In this document: positions 15,084 to 23,495 of the stretch, one piece after another | Position numbering within the stretch: position 1 is the first letter of the stretch | Layout: each line of letters begins with the position of its first letter | Origin: Streptomyces californicus | Lineage (GTDB): Bacteria; Actinomycetota; Actinomycetes; Streptomycetales; Streptomycetaceae | Reading direction: 5' to 3' | Assembly (NCBI RefSeq): GCF_000717645.1 | Contig: NZ_JNZZ01000010.1 | Span: 124,001 to 188,000 of the forward strand | Length of the DNA stretch: 64,000 nt | The notes under the pieces: generated by a model | The model's database searches: none | What the model was told of the DNA's origin: nothing | The model's input: the letters and a program-made list of their open reading frames with translations, nothing else | Program-made: the position numbers and the translations under genes

Positions 15084-16819
15084 GCACGAGCACGCGCCCG
15101 CCCGCCACCGATCTCCAGGTCGACTTCCCCTTCGACTACGCCGCGCACGTCGGCGGCGGCCGACGCATGGGACGACTCCCCGAGAAGGCTCTCGGCGCGC
15201 GCGTCGCCGTCGTGGGAACCGGCGGCAGCGGGCTGGCCGCCGCCTACGAACTGCTGCGGGCCGGCTGCCGTCCCGTCCTGTACGAGGCCGAGCGCAGCGC
15301 GGACGGGCCGGGGGGCCGACGCCTGGGAGGACGCATGTACAGCCGTCGCCTCCGTGAGGAGGACAGCGCCGTCGTGGAACTGGGCTGCATGCGTTTTCCC
15401 GATTCCGCCTCCCTTCTGCGCCAGTACGCCGGGACCTTCGGCGTTCGGCTGGAGCCGTTCCGCGACAACTACGCCGCCCCCGTCACGCCGTTGACGGTGC
15501 TGGACGTGGACGGCGTCCAGCACACCACCCGGGAGATCCAGGACCTGTACGACCGGCTCGACGGCTTCCGTGAGGCGCACACGCGCTGGCGACGCGCTCT
15601 CGCCCGGATCGGTCTCTCCCAGATCCTGCGCGATCTTGCCGCGCGCGACCTCACCGCGGTGCGCCCTCACTGGAACCAGGTGCTCGGCCGGTTCGAGTCC
15701 TGGTCCTTCTACCGCTTCCTGCGCGAGCCCGGCGGCGCGGGCCTGACCCACGACCAGGCACGGCTCCTGGGGACCGCGGGAGTGGCGCCCGGCGTCTGGG
15801 ACTCCTTCTTCGAGATCAGCGTGATCGAGATTCTGCGACTGCTGCTGTGCACCGAGGGAAGCGACACCCTGTACGCGCCCGACGGCATCAGCCGGCTCGC
15901 CGAAGGCTTCTGGACCTGCCCCGTCGCCGACCCCCGCGAGCGGACGCACAGCCTGGAGGCGGTCAACGAAGGGGCACCCCGGCCCGCCGTGCGCCTCCTG
16001 GAAGTCGAACCGGACGCGGCGCGTGGTGTGGTGGTGCACGACGCCGACGGACAGGCCGAGCGGTTCGCGGCCGTGGTGTTCACCCCGCAACTGCGCCTGC
16101 TGGAGACCGGAATCGAGGTTCGTTCCACCAGCCCCCGCACCCCCGTGTTCGGCCCCCGGCTGTGGAGAGCCGTCCGCCGCCTGTCCTACTGGCAGTCGTC
16201 CAAGACCGCCCTCGTGGTCGAGCGGCCGTTCTGGGAGGCGACGACCATGGACGGGGTCACCCTCACCGACCGGCTGCCTCGGGCCGCCTACACCCTGGAC
16301 TACGGGCCGCCGCGCGGCCCGGAAGGCCGCCGGGGCGTGCTCGACCTCAGCTTCAGCTGGGCCCAGGACGCGGCGAAGGTCGCCCCTTCCTCCCTGGAGG
16401 AGAGAGTCGCTCTCTTTGTCCGCGACCTCGCTTCCATCCACCCCGGAATGGCGGACGAACTGCGCGCCCAGGCCCGTGCGGGAGAGGCAGTGACGGTGTC
16501 CTGGGAGAACGAGAAGAACTTCCGCGGCTTGTGCCGCTGGTCCTGCCCGGGTGACTACCCGTACCAACGGGACCTCTTCGCCCACTTCCTCAAGGACTTC
16601 ACCGGTTCCCCGGCCGTGCCGGGCGAACCGCCGAACGCCCTCTACCTGGCTGGAGACGATACCTCCTGGTCGCCCGGCTGGCTCGACCACGCCCTGGCCT
16701 CCGGCCTCAACGCCGCCTGGGGGGTGCTGCGCCAGCTCGGCGCCCGACCCGAGCCGGGCAACCCGGGGCCGGGCGATGTCTGGGGCGATCCTCGTTACAC
16801 GCCACCCACCACCCCCTGA
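15080..16819 (+). CDS. FAD-dependent amine oxidase, tryptophan 2-monooxygenase-like
   Basis: 579 aa. FAD dinucleotide motif at ~residues 37-62 (VAVVGTGGSGLAAAYELLRA then VLYEAE), the GG-x-R-LGGRM motif (RRLGGRMYSRR), ELGCMRFPDS, and the C-terminal FAD motif NALYLAGDDTSWSPGWLDHA. 'GAM/GCM-RFP' after the flavin motif and the overall length resemble IaaM-type tryptophan/phenylalanine 2-monooxygenases, which turn the amino acid into an arylacetamide, and L-amino-acid oxidases. With a TDO homologue and TrpD nearby, tryptophan or a derivative is a plausible substrate (inference). Coupled by 4 nt to the ligase gene. Confidence 0.82.
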   Translation: MSTSTRPPATDLQVDFPFDYAAHVGGGRRMGRLPEKALGARVAVVGTGGSGLAAAYELLRAGCRPVLYEAERSADGPGGRRLGGRMYSRRLREEDSAVVELGCMRFPDSASLLRQYAGTFGVRLEPFRDNYAAPVTPLTVLDVDGVQHTTREIQDLYDRLDGFREAHTRWRRALARIGLSQILRDLAARDLTAVRPHWNQVLGRFESWSFYRFLREPGGAGLTHDQARLLGTAGVAPGVWDSFFEISVIEILRLLLCTEGSDTLYAPDGISRLAEGFWTCPVADPRERTHSLEAVNEGAPRPAVRLLEVEPDAARGVVVHDADGQAERFAAVVFTPQLRLLETGIEVRSTSPRTPVFGPRLWRAVRRLSYWQSSKTALVVERPFWEATTMDGVTLTDRLPRAAYTLDYGPPRGPEGRRGVLDLSFSWAQDAAKVAPSSLEERVALFVRDLASIHPGMADELRAQARAGEAVTVSWENEKNFRGLCRWSCPGDYPYQRDLFAHFLKDFTGSPAVPGEPPNALYLAGDDTSWSPGWLDHALASGLNAAWGVLRQLGARPEPGNPGPGDVWGDPRYTPPTTP

Positions 16820-16893
16820 GCGGACCGGCGGCATCGCCCGGCCCACGCCCCCCCCGTACTCGTCCTGCCGTGTCTGCCGCCCTGGAGGTATTC

Positions 16894-18840
16894 GTGCGCA
16901 CACCACCCCCCGGCCGAGAGATCCTGCTGCGTCCCGATCGCGTGTGGGACGCGGTCGCGGACGCCCCCACCGAAGGACTCTCCGTTCTCCTCCGGGACGG
17001 CCGCGTCGCAGCTGTCGCACACGGCCTCGCCCCAGGTCCGGACACGGATGTCCTCGATATGCCCGGCTGCACGCTGCTGCCCGGATTCATCGACTGCCAC
17101 GTCCACCTGCTCGACGAAAGCGCGGAGACCGGACCCGCCGCGTACCAGACCCTCACCGCCGTACCCGTCCTCCGCACCATGCTGCACAACGGGTTCACCA
17201 CCGTCCGCGACCTGGGAAGCGCCCACCTGCCTCTCAACGTGTCGCTGCGTGACGCGGTCGAGGACGGTCTGGTCGAAGGGCCACGGATCCTCGCGGCTCC
17301 CAACATCCTGTCCCCGCCGGGCGGCCACGGCGACAAGAAGCCCGACCTCGCTCAGCGCTACGGGCACCCGATCGGCACCCTGGCCCAAGGCGTCGAAGGA
17401 CTGCGCCGCGCGATACGCGAGCAGGCACGCGCGGGAGCCGACTGGATCAAGTTCGCCGGCGGCGGCGGATTCTCCTCACCGGTGGACAGCCCCACCAGTA
17501 CCTCCTACTCACGCGTCGAGATGCACACCATCGTCGCCACCGCCGATGACCTCGGTCTGCCCTGCGCGGCACACGTCTTCACCGACCGGGCCGTTCTGCG
17601 CGCCGTCGCCGCAGGGGTACGCAGCGTGGAACACGGCTGCTTCGCCACCCCGCCCACCTACCGGGCCATGGAGCAGGCGGGCACATTCCTGGTGCCCACC
17701 CAGTACGTTCAGACCTACTTCCTCGACCTGCTCGACGACGACGCCTTCTGGGACGACTCCTCGGCCGTCATGCGCGAGAGCTATCGGGAACACGCGGAGG
17801 CTCTGCGCGAAGGCCTTCTGCGGCCGGCGCGGACAGACGTGAAGACGGCCTTCGGGACCGATGCGGGCATGTTCCCCCACGCCGACAACTGGCGTGAGTT
17901 CCCCACTCTGATGGGTAACGGCTACACCGCCCTACGCGCCCTGCGGGCGGCCACGAGCGTCGCGGCGGACCTCCTCGGCCGACCCGACCTGGGCACCCTC
18001 ACCCCCGGGGCCGTCGCCGACCTCGTCGCCCTCGAAGGCGATCCGTTCCGTGACATGACCGCCGTCGCCCGTGTACGGCACGTGATCCAGCGGGGACGCC
18101 CGGTCGTCCGGGAACCGGCCACCATCGCGCCGGGCGCCCGCCCTGTCCCGGTCCATCCCTCCTCCTCCACCTCGCCCAAGGAGAACCCCGTGCGGCCCGA
18201 GCAGCTCGTCGAAGCGATGAAACCGGACGTCGAACGATTCGTCAGCGGCAACCGCCTCGTCGAACTGGCGCAGTCCGGTCAGATCCGTCCTGAGCACTTC
18301 AGGAGGCTCCTGCTGGCCGAGTACCAGTGCCAGGAGGCCGAACTGTCGACCTACGCCCTTCTGGTGGCCCGGCACCGCCACGAGATACCGGCCACCATGT
18401 TCTCGTTCATCCAGCACACCATCGCCACCGCACGCGGCCTGCTGCGCGAGGCGTCTCCGTCCGTCGGCGTCTCCGGCCCCGACATCCCGCCGGTGCCGGT
18501 CGACCAGGGACTCTTCCGCGTGGTGCGCGACCTGACCTGGATGGGCACCCAGGCCGGTCCCGCCGAAGCCGCCCTCTACCTCCATACGGACCTCTCGACC
18601 TGGTGCACCCTCTTCTCCCGCATCGTCGAGGCGTCGAGGCAGCTCCCCGATGTTCCGGTCCCCGTCCTCACCTACATGGAGTCGTGGGGCGACCAGCCAC
18701 CTCCGGAAGTCGCCGAAGGTACTCTGAGAATCCTCGAATACGGTCTGGCACAGGGGGAGGAGCCCGCCCGCATCCTCCACACCGCCCGGCAGCTCGGAGC
18801 GCTCGTCGACCCGTACTGGGACTACGTCGAAGCCGGGTGA
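16894..18840 (+). CDS. Amidohydrolase fused to a TenA-like domain (cluster paralogue 2)
   Basis: 648 aa. Residues ~1-405 are a binuclear-metal amidohydrolase of the imidazolonepropionase/prolidase-like group: HVHLLDE metal site, WIKFAGGG lysine, AAHVFT and SVEHG histidines, FGTDAG aspartate. Residues ~430-648 are a TenA-like helical domain (LLAEYQCQEAELSTYALLVA) homologous to the protein at 12801-13454. The domains share one frame with no stop between them, joined by a Pro/Ser-rich linker. An internal AAGGAG and GTG precede the second domain, so a free TenA-like protein may also be made. The GTG start was chosen for GGAGG 5 nt upstream. It may hydrolyse the amide made by the ligase two genes upstream (inference). 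Confidence 0.8.
   Translation: MRTPPPGREILLRPDRVWDAVADAPTEGLSVLLRDGRVAAVAHGLAPGPDTDVLDMPGCTLLPGFIDCHVHLLDESAETGPAAYQTLTAVPVLRTMLHNGFTTVRDLGSAHLPLNVSLRDAVEDGLVEGPRILAAPNILSPPGGHGDKKPDLAQRYGHPIGTLAQGVEGLRRAIREQARAGADWIKFAGGGGFSSPVDSPTSTSYSRVEMHTIVATADDLGLPCAAHVFTDRAVLRAVAAGVRSVEHGCFATPPTYRAMEQAGTFLVPTQYVQTYFLDLLDDDAFWDDSSAVMRESYREHAEALREGLLRPARTDVKTAFGTDAGMFPHADNWREFPTLMGNGYTALRALRAATSVAADLLGRPDLGTLTPGAVADLVALEGDPFRDMTAVARVRHVIQRGRPVVREPATIAPGARPVPVHPSSSTSPKENPVRPEQLVEAMKPDVERFVSGNRLVELAQSGQIRPEHFRRLLLAEYQCQEAELSTYALLVARHRHEIPATMFSFIQHTIATARGLLREASPSVGVSGPDIPPVPVDQGLFRVVRDLTWMGTQAGPAEAALYLHTDLSTWCTLFSRIVEASRQLPDVPVPVLTYMESWGDQPPPEVAEGTLRILEYGLAQGEEPARILHTARQLGALVDPYWDYVEAG
18178..18192 (+). promoter_or_regulatory. 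Internal ribosome-binding site and GTG inside the fusion gene
   Basis: AAGGAG, a 6-nt spacer, then an in-frame GTG that would start a ~216-aa stand-alone TenA-like protein of the same size as the other two paralogues. Its position exactly at the domain boundary argues it is or was a true start. Confidence 0.55.
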
Positions 18841-18926
18841 AGAGGGGGCACGTCCGCCGTTCCGGCCGCTCTCTCCGGACGATACGATCTGCGCCCCGAC
18901 GAAAAGAACCGGAACGAAGTGCGCTG

Positions 18927-19025
18927 ATGCCTTCGTTCGACACCACGGAAGAAGACGTCCGGGACTTCGCCGCAGCGGTGGCGCGGGCGGTCGACCCACC
19001 CGAGAAGGCTTCCCGCCGGCCGTAG
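18927..19025 (+). CDS. Possible 32-aa ORF
   Basis: ATG overlapping a TGA (TGATG) opens MPSFDTTEEDVRDFAAAVAR then AVDPPEKASRRP. Third positions are G/C-rich, but there is no good RBS. The DTTEEDVRDFAAAV helix resembles the last helix of some PLP-fold enzymes, so a gene remnant is equally possible. Low confidence. Confidence 0.25.
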   Translation: MPSFDTTEEDVRDFAAAVARAVDPPEKASRRP

Positions 19026-19083
19026 GGCGGGGAACCACCCAGTACCCGGCGGGAGGCGTCCACCGGCCGGCGGGGAGCGGGCG

Positions 19084-22000
19084 TCATCCGGTCGGTCCCC
19101 TCCCGCCGTCCTCCTCCTCGTCCGCAGTGGGGGCGGGAAGGAGACCGGCCCCCCTCAGGAACCGGAGATTCGCGTCGATCATCCGCGCGTCGACCGGCGG
19201 GCACACGACACCGCTTCCGGCGAGCGCGTCCTCGGTGCTCTCCCGGCCGAAACGCGGAAAGGTGCCGGCGAAGTACATCTCCGCGATCGAGGCGGTGGAA
19301 CCGCGGGCCGGTTCGGTGAACATCGGAACGTACGGGGCCAGGGGGTGCTCGGGATCGCGGGCGGTCAGCTCGACCATGTGCCGGGTCCAGGCGGCGTAGG
19401 ACTGCTCCCGGACGCGGTAGCCCATGGCGCGCAGACGTTCCACCAGCAGGTGCAGCAGCGCGGGACGGGGATTGGCGAGGTGGTGGACGCGGCCCTCGCA
19501 GGGCTGGTGGGTGAGGATGTGGACGACGGCGGACGCGGTGTAGTCCACCGGGATGAAGTCCAGGAGCAGAGGGACGTCCGGGGCCGTTCCGGTTTCCGCC
19601 ACGGTGCGGAAGAGCGCGCACATCATGGTGTCGGTGTTCCACGTGCCGCTGTTCGTGGCGCCCGTGATTTCGTGGGGCCGGTGAATGGTGACCGGAAGTC
19701 CGCGCCTCGCCGCCAGGGAGACGAGGCGTTCCGCGACCCACTTGGTCTCGGCATAGCCCTGGGAGAGCAGTTCCGGATGGGACGCAGGGGCGTCCTCGTC
19801 GACCCGCCGTACACCGGCGAGTCCGGACCCGGCGATGACGCTCATGCTGGAGACGTGGTGCACGGCCTTGAGCCGCCGTTCCGTCGCCAGGTCCAGAACA
19901 GTCCGGGTCCCTCCGACGTTCGCCGCGGACAGGGCCTCGTACGGGTAGGCGAAGTTGACCTGGGCGCCGTTGTGGAGGATGACCTCCACCTCGCGGGCGA
20001 GCTCGTCCCAGCCTCCGCTGTCCAGTCCGAATCGTGGCAGGCCCAGATCGCCGGGCACCGCCGCGATGCGGTCCGCCCAGCGGTCGGGGTCGAGGCCGTA
20101 GTGCCGCTGACGGTCCCGCAGACGGGCGAGGGCCTCGGCGCCGTCGCGAGCACGCACGAGGCAGTGGACGCGCCGGACGCCGGACGCGGCGAGGCGGTCG
20201 AGGAGGCGGACTCCGAGAAAGCCGGTTGCTCCCGTCAGCAGCACGGAACGAGGAACCCTCTCCTCGTGGCGTTTCGTTGGGGCGCCGTCGGCGGCGGGCG
20301 CGTCGAACCGCAGGGCCGGGTCCGGAACGGACTCGGCGGCGAAGTCGACCGGTGTGTCATGGCCGGCGTCGCCGGGCGCATGACGCAGCTCGGAGGTCCG
20401 CTCCGTGAACGCGGCCAGCGTGGGGTTGTCGAGGAGGACCCGGACGAGAGTCCGGGTGAAGGCGGTCCGGATGCCGAGACGTTCACGGACGACTGCGGAG
20501 ATCCGGGTCGCCTGGAGCGAGGTGCCGCCCAGGGCGAGGAAGTCGTCCTGGCGCCTGACGACGTCGACGCCGAGGAAGCGGCGCCAGACCTCGGCGACAA
20601 CCTCCTCGTCCTGCCCCCGGGGGCCCTCGGCGGTCCCCACCGGTTCCCGGGCCGCGGCGTCCGTGAGTTCCCGCAGCCGGCCCCGGTCGACCTTGCCGCT
20701 GCTGTTGAGGGGGAGTTCGGGTACGGGGACGACGCGTGCGGGCAACATGTGCGGCGGCAACCGCTCGCGCAGGTACGCGTCGAGCTCCCCGGGCAGACCG
20801 CCGTCCTGTTCCGGTGCGGGGACCACGGCGGCGGCCAAGTGCTGTGAGGCATCCTCCCCCAGGACACCGACGGCGGACTCGTTGACCTGCGGGTGGTCGG
20901 TCAGTGTGGTCTCGACCTCGTCGAGTTCCACCCGGAAGCCGCGGATCTTGACCTGCCTGTCCCGGCGCCCGTGGAACTCGATGACCCCGTCCGTCCGCCA
21001 TGCGGCCAGGTCTCCCGTGCGGTACAGGCGCCGCCCCGGGCCGGGACGGAACCGGTCAGGGACGAACGCCGCCGCCGTCCTGGTGCGGTCGCCGAGGTAT
21101 CCGAGGGCCACACCATCGCCACCTACCCACAGCTCGCCGATCTCCCCGGGATCGGCCGGGGTGCCGTCGTCCCGTACGACGTAGGCAGTGGAGGCGGCCA
21201 CCGGCCGGCCGATGGGGATGCCACGGGCTTCCGGGGCGATGGAGTCGATGACGTGCGTGGTGGAGAACACGGAGTTCTCGGTGGGGCCGTAGCCGTTCAG
21301 GAAGAGGACAGGGGAACCGTGCTCCAGTACGGCTCTGACGGCGGAGGGGTTGAGGACGTCCCCGCCCGCGATCAGGCACCGGAGCCCTGAGAACATTCCG
21401 GGACGCTGTTCGGCGTGCAGGTGGAAGAGGCCGGCGCTGAGCCACATCACGGTAATTCCGCGGTCATCGAGCAGTTGCTCGAGTGCGGCCGGGTCGAGAA
21501 GGGTCTCGGGGGCGGGCAGGACCAGGGCGGCGCCGTTCAGCAACGGGGCGAACAGTTCGAAGCAGGAGACGTCGAAGGTCGGGTTGGTGGTGGCCAGGAG
21601 GCGGTCGGCCGGCGCCATCCGGAGGGCTTCGGTTCCGCGCACCAGCCGGACGGGGCCCCGATGTGCGCAGACGACGCCTTTGGGCCTCCCGGTCGAGCCG
21701 GAGGTGTAGATGACGTAGGCCGCGTCGGTGGCGCGCCGTCGCGTTGTCCGGTCCTCCGCCGGACCGGGGCCTTCCCGTGACGTGAGTTCGGCGACGGTCA
21801 TCCGGCCGAATCCTCCGGCCGGCCCGGTCCGCGGTTCGGTGTCGGCGGTGACGACCGCGCGCACGTCCGCGTCGCGCAGGATCGAGGAGAGACGGTCGGC
21901 AGGGTGCGAGGGGTCCAGCGGCAGGTAGACCGCGCCGGCTTCGAGGACGGCGAACACGGCCGCGACGGTCTCCGGTGAGCGGGGCAGGAGGAGCGCGACG

Positions 22001-22233
22001 CGGTCCCCGTCCCGCACTCCGCGTGCCCGCAGGCGTGCCGCGCCGCGCCGCACGCGATCCAGCAGTTCGCTGTAGTCCCACACTCCCCCCTCCCACAGCA
22101 CCGCGGGAGCGTGAGGATGGAGACGGGCCTGTTCCTCGAACAGTTCGGGAATCAGCGCGTTCCGGGGGTAATCGGTGGCGGTGTCGTTCCACCGCCGGAC
22201 GGCGTCCGGCACGTGGACGGGGAGCTGGACCAT
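19084..22233 (-). CDS. Single-module NRPS: adenylation, carrier, thioester reductase (A-PCP-R)
   Basis: 1049 aa. A domain at ~20-510 (A3 YVIYTSGSTGRPKG, A5 NGYGPTE, A7 YRTGDLA, A10 NSSGKVDR). Carrier domain with FLALGGTSLQ, the pantetheine Ser near residue 572. Reductase domain from ~660 (SVLLTGATGFLG Rossmann motif, YAETK catalytic Tyr/Lys). Specificity positions read D-V-F-W-I-G-G-V-F-K, 8 of 10 identical to the common valine code D-A-F-W-I-G-G-T-F-K, so a valine-like amino acid is probable. There is no condensation domain. The expected product is an amino aldehyde released with NAD(P)H, which could self-condense or be captured by a partner. Start set by GAGG 6 nt before the ATG. Confidence 0.92.
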   Translation of the reverse strand: MVQLPVHVPDAVRRWNDTATDYPRNALIPELFEEQARLHPHAPAVLWEGGVWDYSELLDRVRRGAARLRARGVRDGDRVALLLPRSPETVAAVFAVLEAGAVYLPLDPSHPADRLSSILRDADVRAVVTADTEPRTGPAGGFGRMTVAELTSREGPGPAEDRTTRRRATDAAYVIYTSGSTGRPKGVVCAHRGPVRLVRGTEALRMAPADRLLATTNPTFDVSCFELFAPLLNGAALVLPAPETLLDPAALEQLLDDRGITVMWLSAGLFHLHAEQRPGMFSGLRCLIAGGDVLNPSAVRAVLEHGSPVLFLNGYGPTENSVFSTTHVIDSIAPEARGIPIGRPVAASTAYVVRDDGTPADPGEIGELWVGGDGVALGYLGDRTRTAAAFVPDRFRPGPGRRLYRTGDLAAWRTDGVIEFHGRRDRQVKIRGFRVELDEVETTLTDHPQVNESAVGVLGEDASQHLAAAVVPAPEQDGGLPGELDAYLRERLPPHMLPARVVPVPELPLNSSGKVDRGRLRELTDAAAREPVGTAEGPRGQDEEVVAEVWRRFLGVDVVRRQDDFLALGGTSLQATRISAVVRERLGIRTAFTRTLVRVLLDNPTLAAFTERTSELRHAPGDAGHDTPVDFAAESVPDPALRFDAPAADGAPTKRHEERVPRSVLLTGATGFLGVRLLDRLAASGVRRVHCLVRARDGAEALARLRDRQRHYGLDPDRWADRIAAVPGDLGLPRFGLDSGGWDELAREVEVILHNGAQVNFAYPYEALSAANVGGTRTVLDLATERRLKAVHHVSSMSVIAGSGLAGVRRVDEDAPASHPELLSQGYAETKWVAERLVSLAARRGLPVTIHRPHEITGATNSGTWNTDTMMCALFRTVAETGTAPDVPLLLDFIPVDYTASAVVHILTHQPCEGRVHHLANPRPALLHLLVERLRAMGYRVREQSYAAWTRHMVELTARDPEHPLAPYVPMFTEPARGSTASIAEMYFAGTFPRFGRESTEDALAGSGVVCPPVDARMIDANLRFLRGAGLLPAPTADEEEDGGRGPTG

Positions 22234-22796
22234 ACGGCGCCTCGGTGACTGAGGGGGAGTGGCGGTCGCCGCCGGATGGGTCCGGCCTGAGGCGGAGCAC
22301 AACAGAAATGCGCGACCTCCAGGGTGCCGGATTCATGCACGGCGATTCTTTGGTGACCTACCCGGTCATCGCTATCCGATTCACTCCGTCGGGAAAATTC
22401 TCACATACTTTCGCCTCTTCCGGCGCATGGAAACCATGCGCAACAGTGGTGCGCCGGCGATTCGTCCGGCGGGGTTTCGGAAGTGATCCACCAGTTTTAT
22501 CGGGGCGGTTCGGCGTATGGGGCGAGTGCCGGGGCCGGCCCTCTGTCCAAAAGATCAAAATCGTTGGGGGGGAGTAATAGAATCTTGGTAATCCCCTTGC
22601 TCGTCCCTGTGGTTCGTGCAGTAATGGAGGGAAACCCGGTGGGTCATGGCGGGACGGGTAGAGATCGCCAAATATTTATCCGACCCTTACTTCGGTCGTA
22701 GTGCATCCTGCATCCCTATGCGCTCGCGAGTTCCTTAAGGGCGCTCTGCATCCCATCCGGAGAAAATGCGAAACGAGCAGAAAGGGCGAGGTTTGC
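22234..22796. promoter_or_regulatory. 563-bp divergent promoter region between the NRPS and the second plus-strand operon
   Basis: No gene seen. The stretch is distinctly A/T-richer than its surroundings (for example 22540-22700) and contains a perfect inverted repeat at 22423-22441. It should hold promoters for both operons. Confidence 0.5.
22423..22441. promoter_or_regulatory. Inverted repeat GCGCATGG-AAA-CCATGCGC
   Basis: Perfect 8-bp arms with a 3-nt spacer, ~190 bp upstream of the NRPS start. Candidate operator or hairpin for cluster control. Confidence 0.4.
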
Positions 22797-23459
22797 ATGC
22801 CCGAAATCATTCCTTCGGACGCCAGGGAGCTCGCGCGACGTCTCGAGGAGCGGCGCGAGCAGGCCCCGGTGGGCAACGCGCTCCTCGACAGGCTCGACGG
22901 CGACCGGGCGCCGGAGCTCTTCCGGCGCTTGGTCGCCGTCGAGGCCCAGTGCCACTCCGCCGAGATGATCGCCTACGGAACCATGCTGGCACGCTTCCCG
23001 CGTCGTCCGGCCGCCGATCTGTTCATCCGCCTCTCCCGGCTGGTCTGCGACGCCCAGCCGAAACTGCGGAAGTGTGCCGACGCCCTCGACATGCCCGACC
23101 CCTTCGAGAGCTTCTGGCCTCCGGACCGTGAGACGTACGCGTTCAACGGAACGCTCAGCTGGGTGGCGAACCAGGGGAGCCAGGCGTCTTTCGCGCTTTC
23201 CTCGTACACCGACATGGTGGTCTATTTTTCTGGCTGCTCAGCCCTTGTGCGACGAGTGCGCGAACTGCGGATCGATGCCCCTGCCGAATTCATCGAGTAC
23301 TACGATGACGACGCATCGGACGAGCTGACCGAGTTGGCGCTCGACGTGGCCCAGGACGGCTTGGGCCGAGGTGACGACCCGCAGGATGCGTTGTTTCAGG
23401 CTCGCCTTCTGGAGGAGTCGATCGGCGACTTCTGGAGGTCCGCCGCGAACGTTTCGTGA
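22797..23459 (+). CDS. TenA/PqqC/heme-oxygenase-like helical protein (cluster paralogue 3)
   Basis: 220 aa; ATG with GCGAGG just upstream. It shows the same layout as the two other cluster paralogues: LVAVEAQCHSAEMIAYGTML aligns with their AE-x-Q-x-x-E-A-E helix, and LSWVANQGSQASFALSSYTD with their WV/WM-x-x-x-A-G block. It is the most diverged of the three and carries a His (QCHSAE) in the first core helix that the others lack. It opens an operon of four plus-strand genes (36 nt to the amine oxidase). Enzyme, scaffold or regulator cannot be decided from sequence. Confidence 0.7.
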   Translation: MPEIIPSDARELARRLEERREQAPVGNALLDRLDGDRAPELFRRLVAVEAQCHSAEMIAYGTMLARFPRRPAADLFIRLSRLVCDAQPKLRKCADALDMPDPFESFWPPDRETYAFNGTLSWVANQGSQASFALSSYTDMVVYFSGCSALVRRVRELRIDAPAEFIEYYDDDASDELTELALDVAQDGLGRGDDPQDALFQARLLEESIGDFWRSAANVS

Positions 23460-23495
23460 ACAGCTTTCTGCCTACGCGGAATCCGAGGAATGGAC

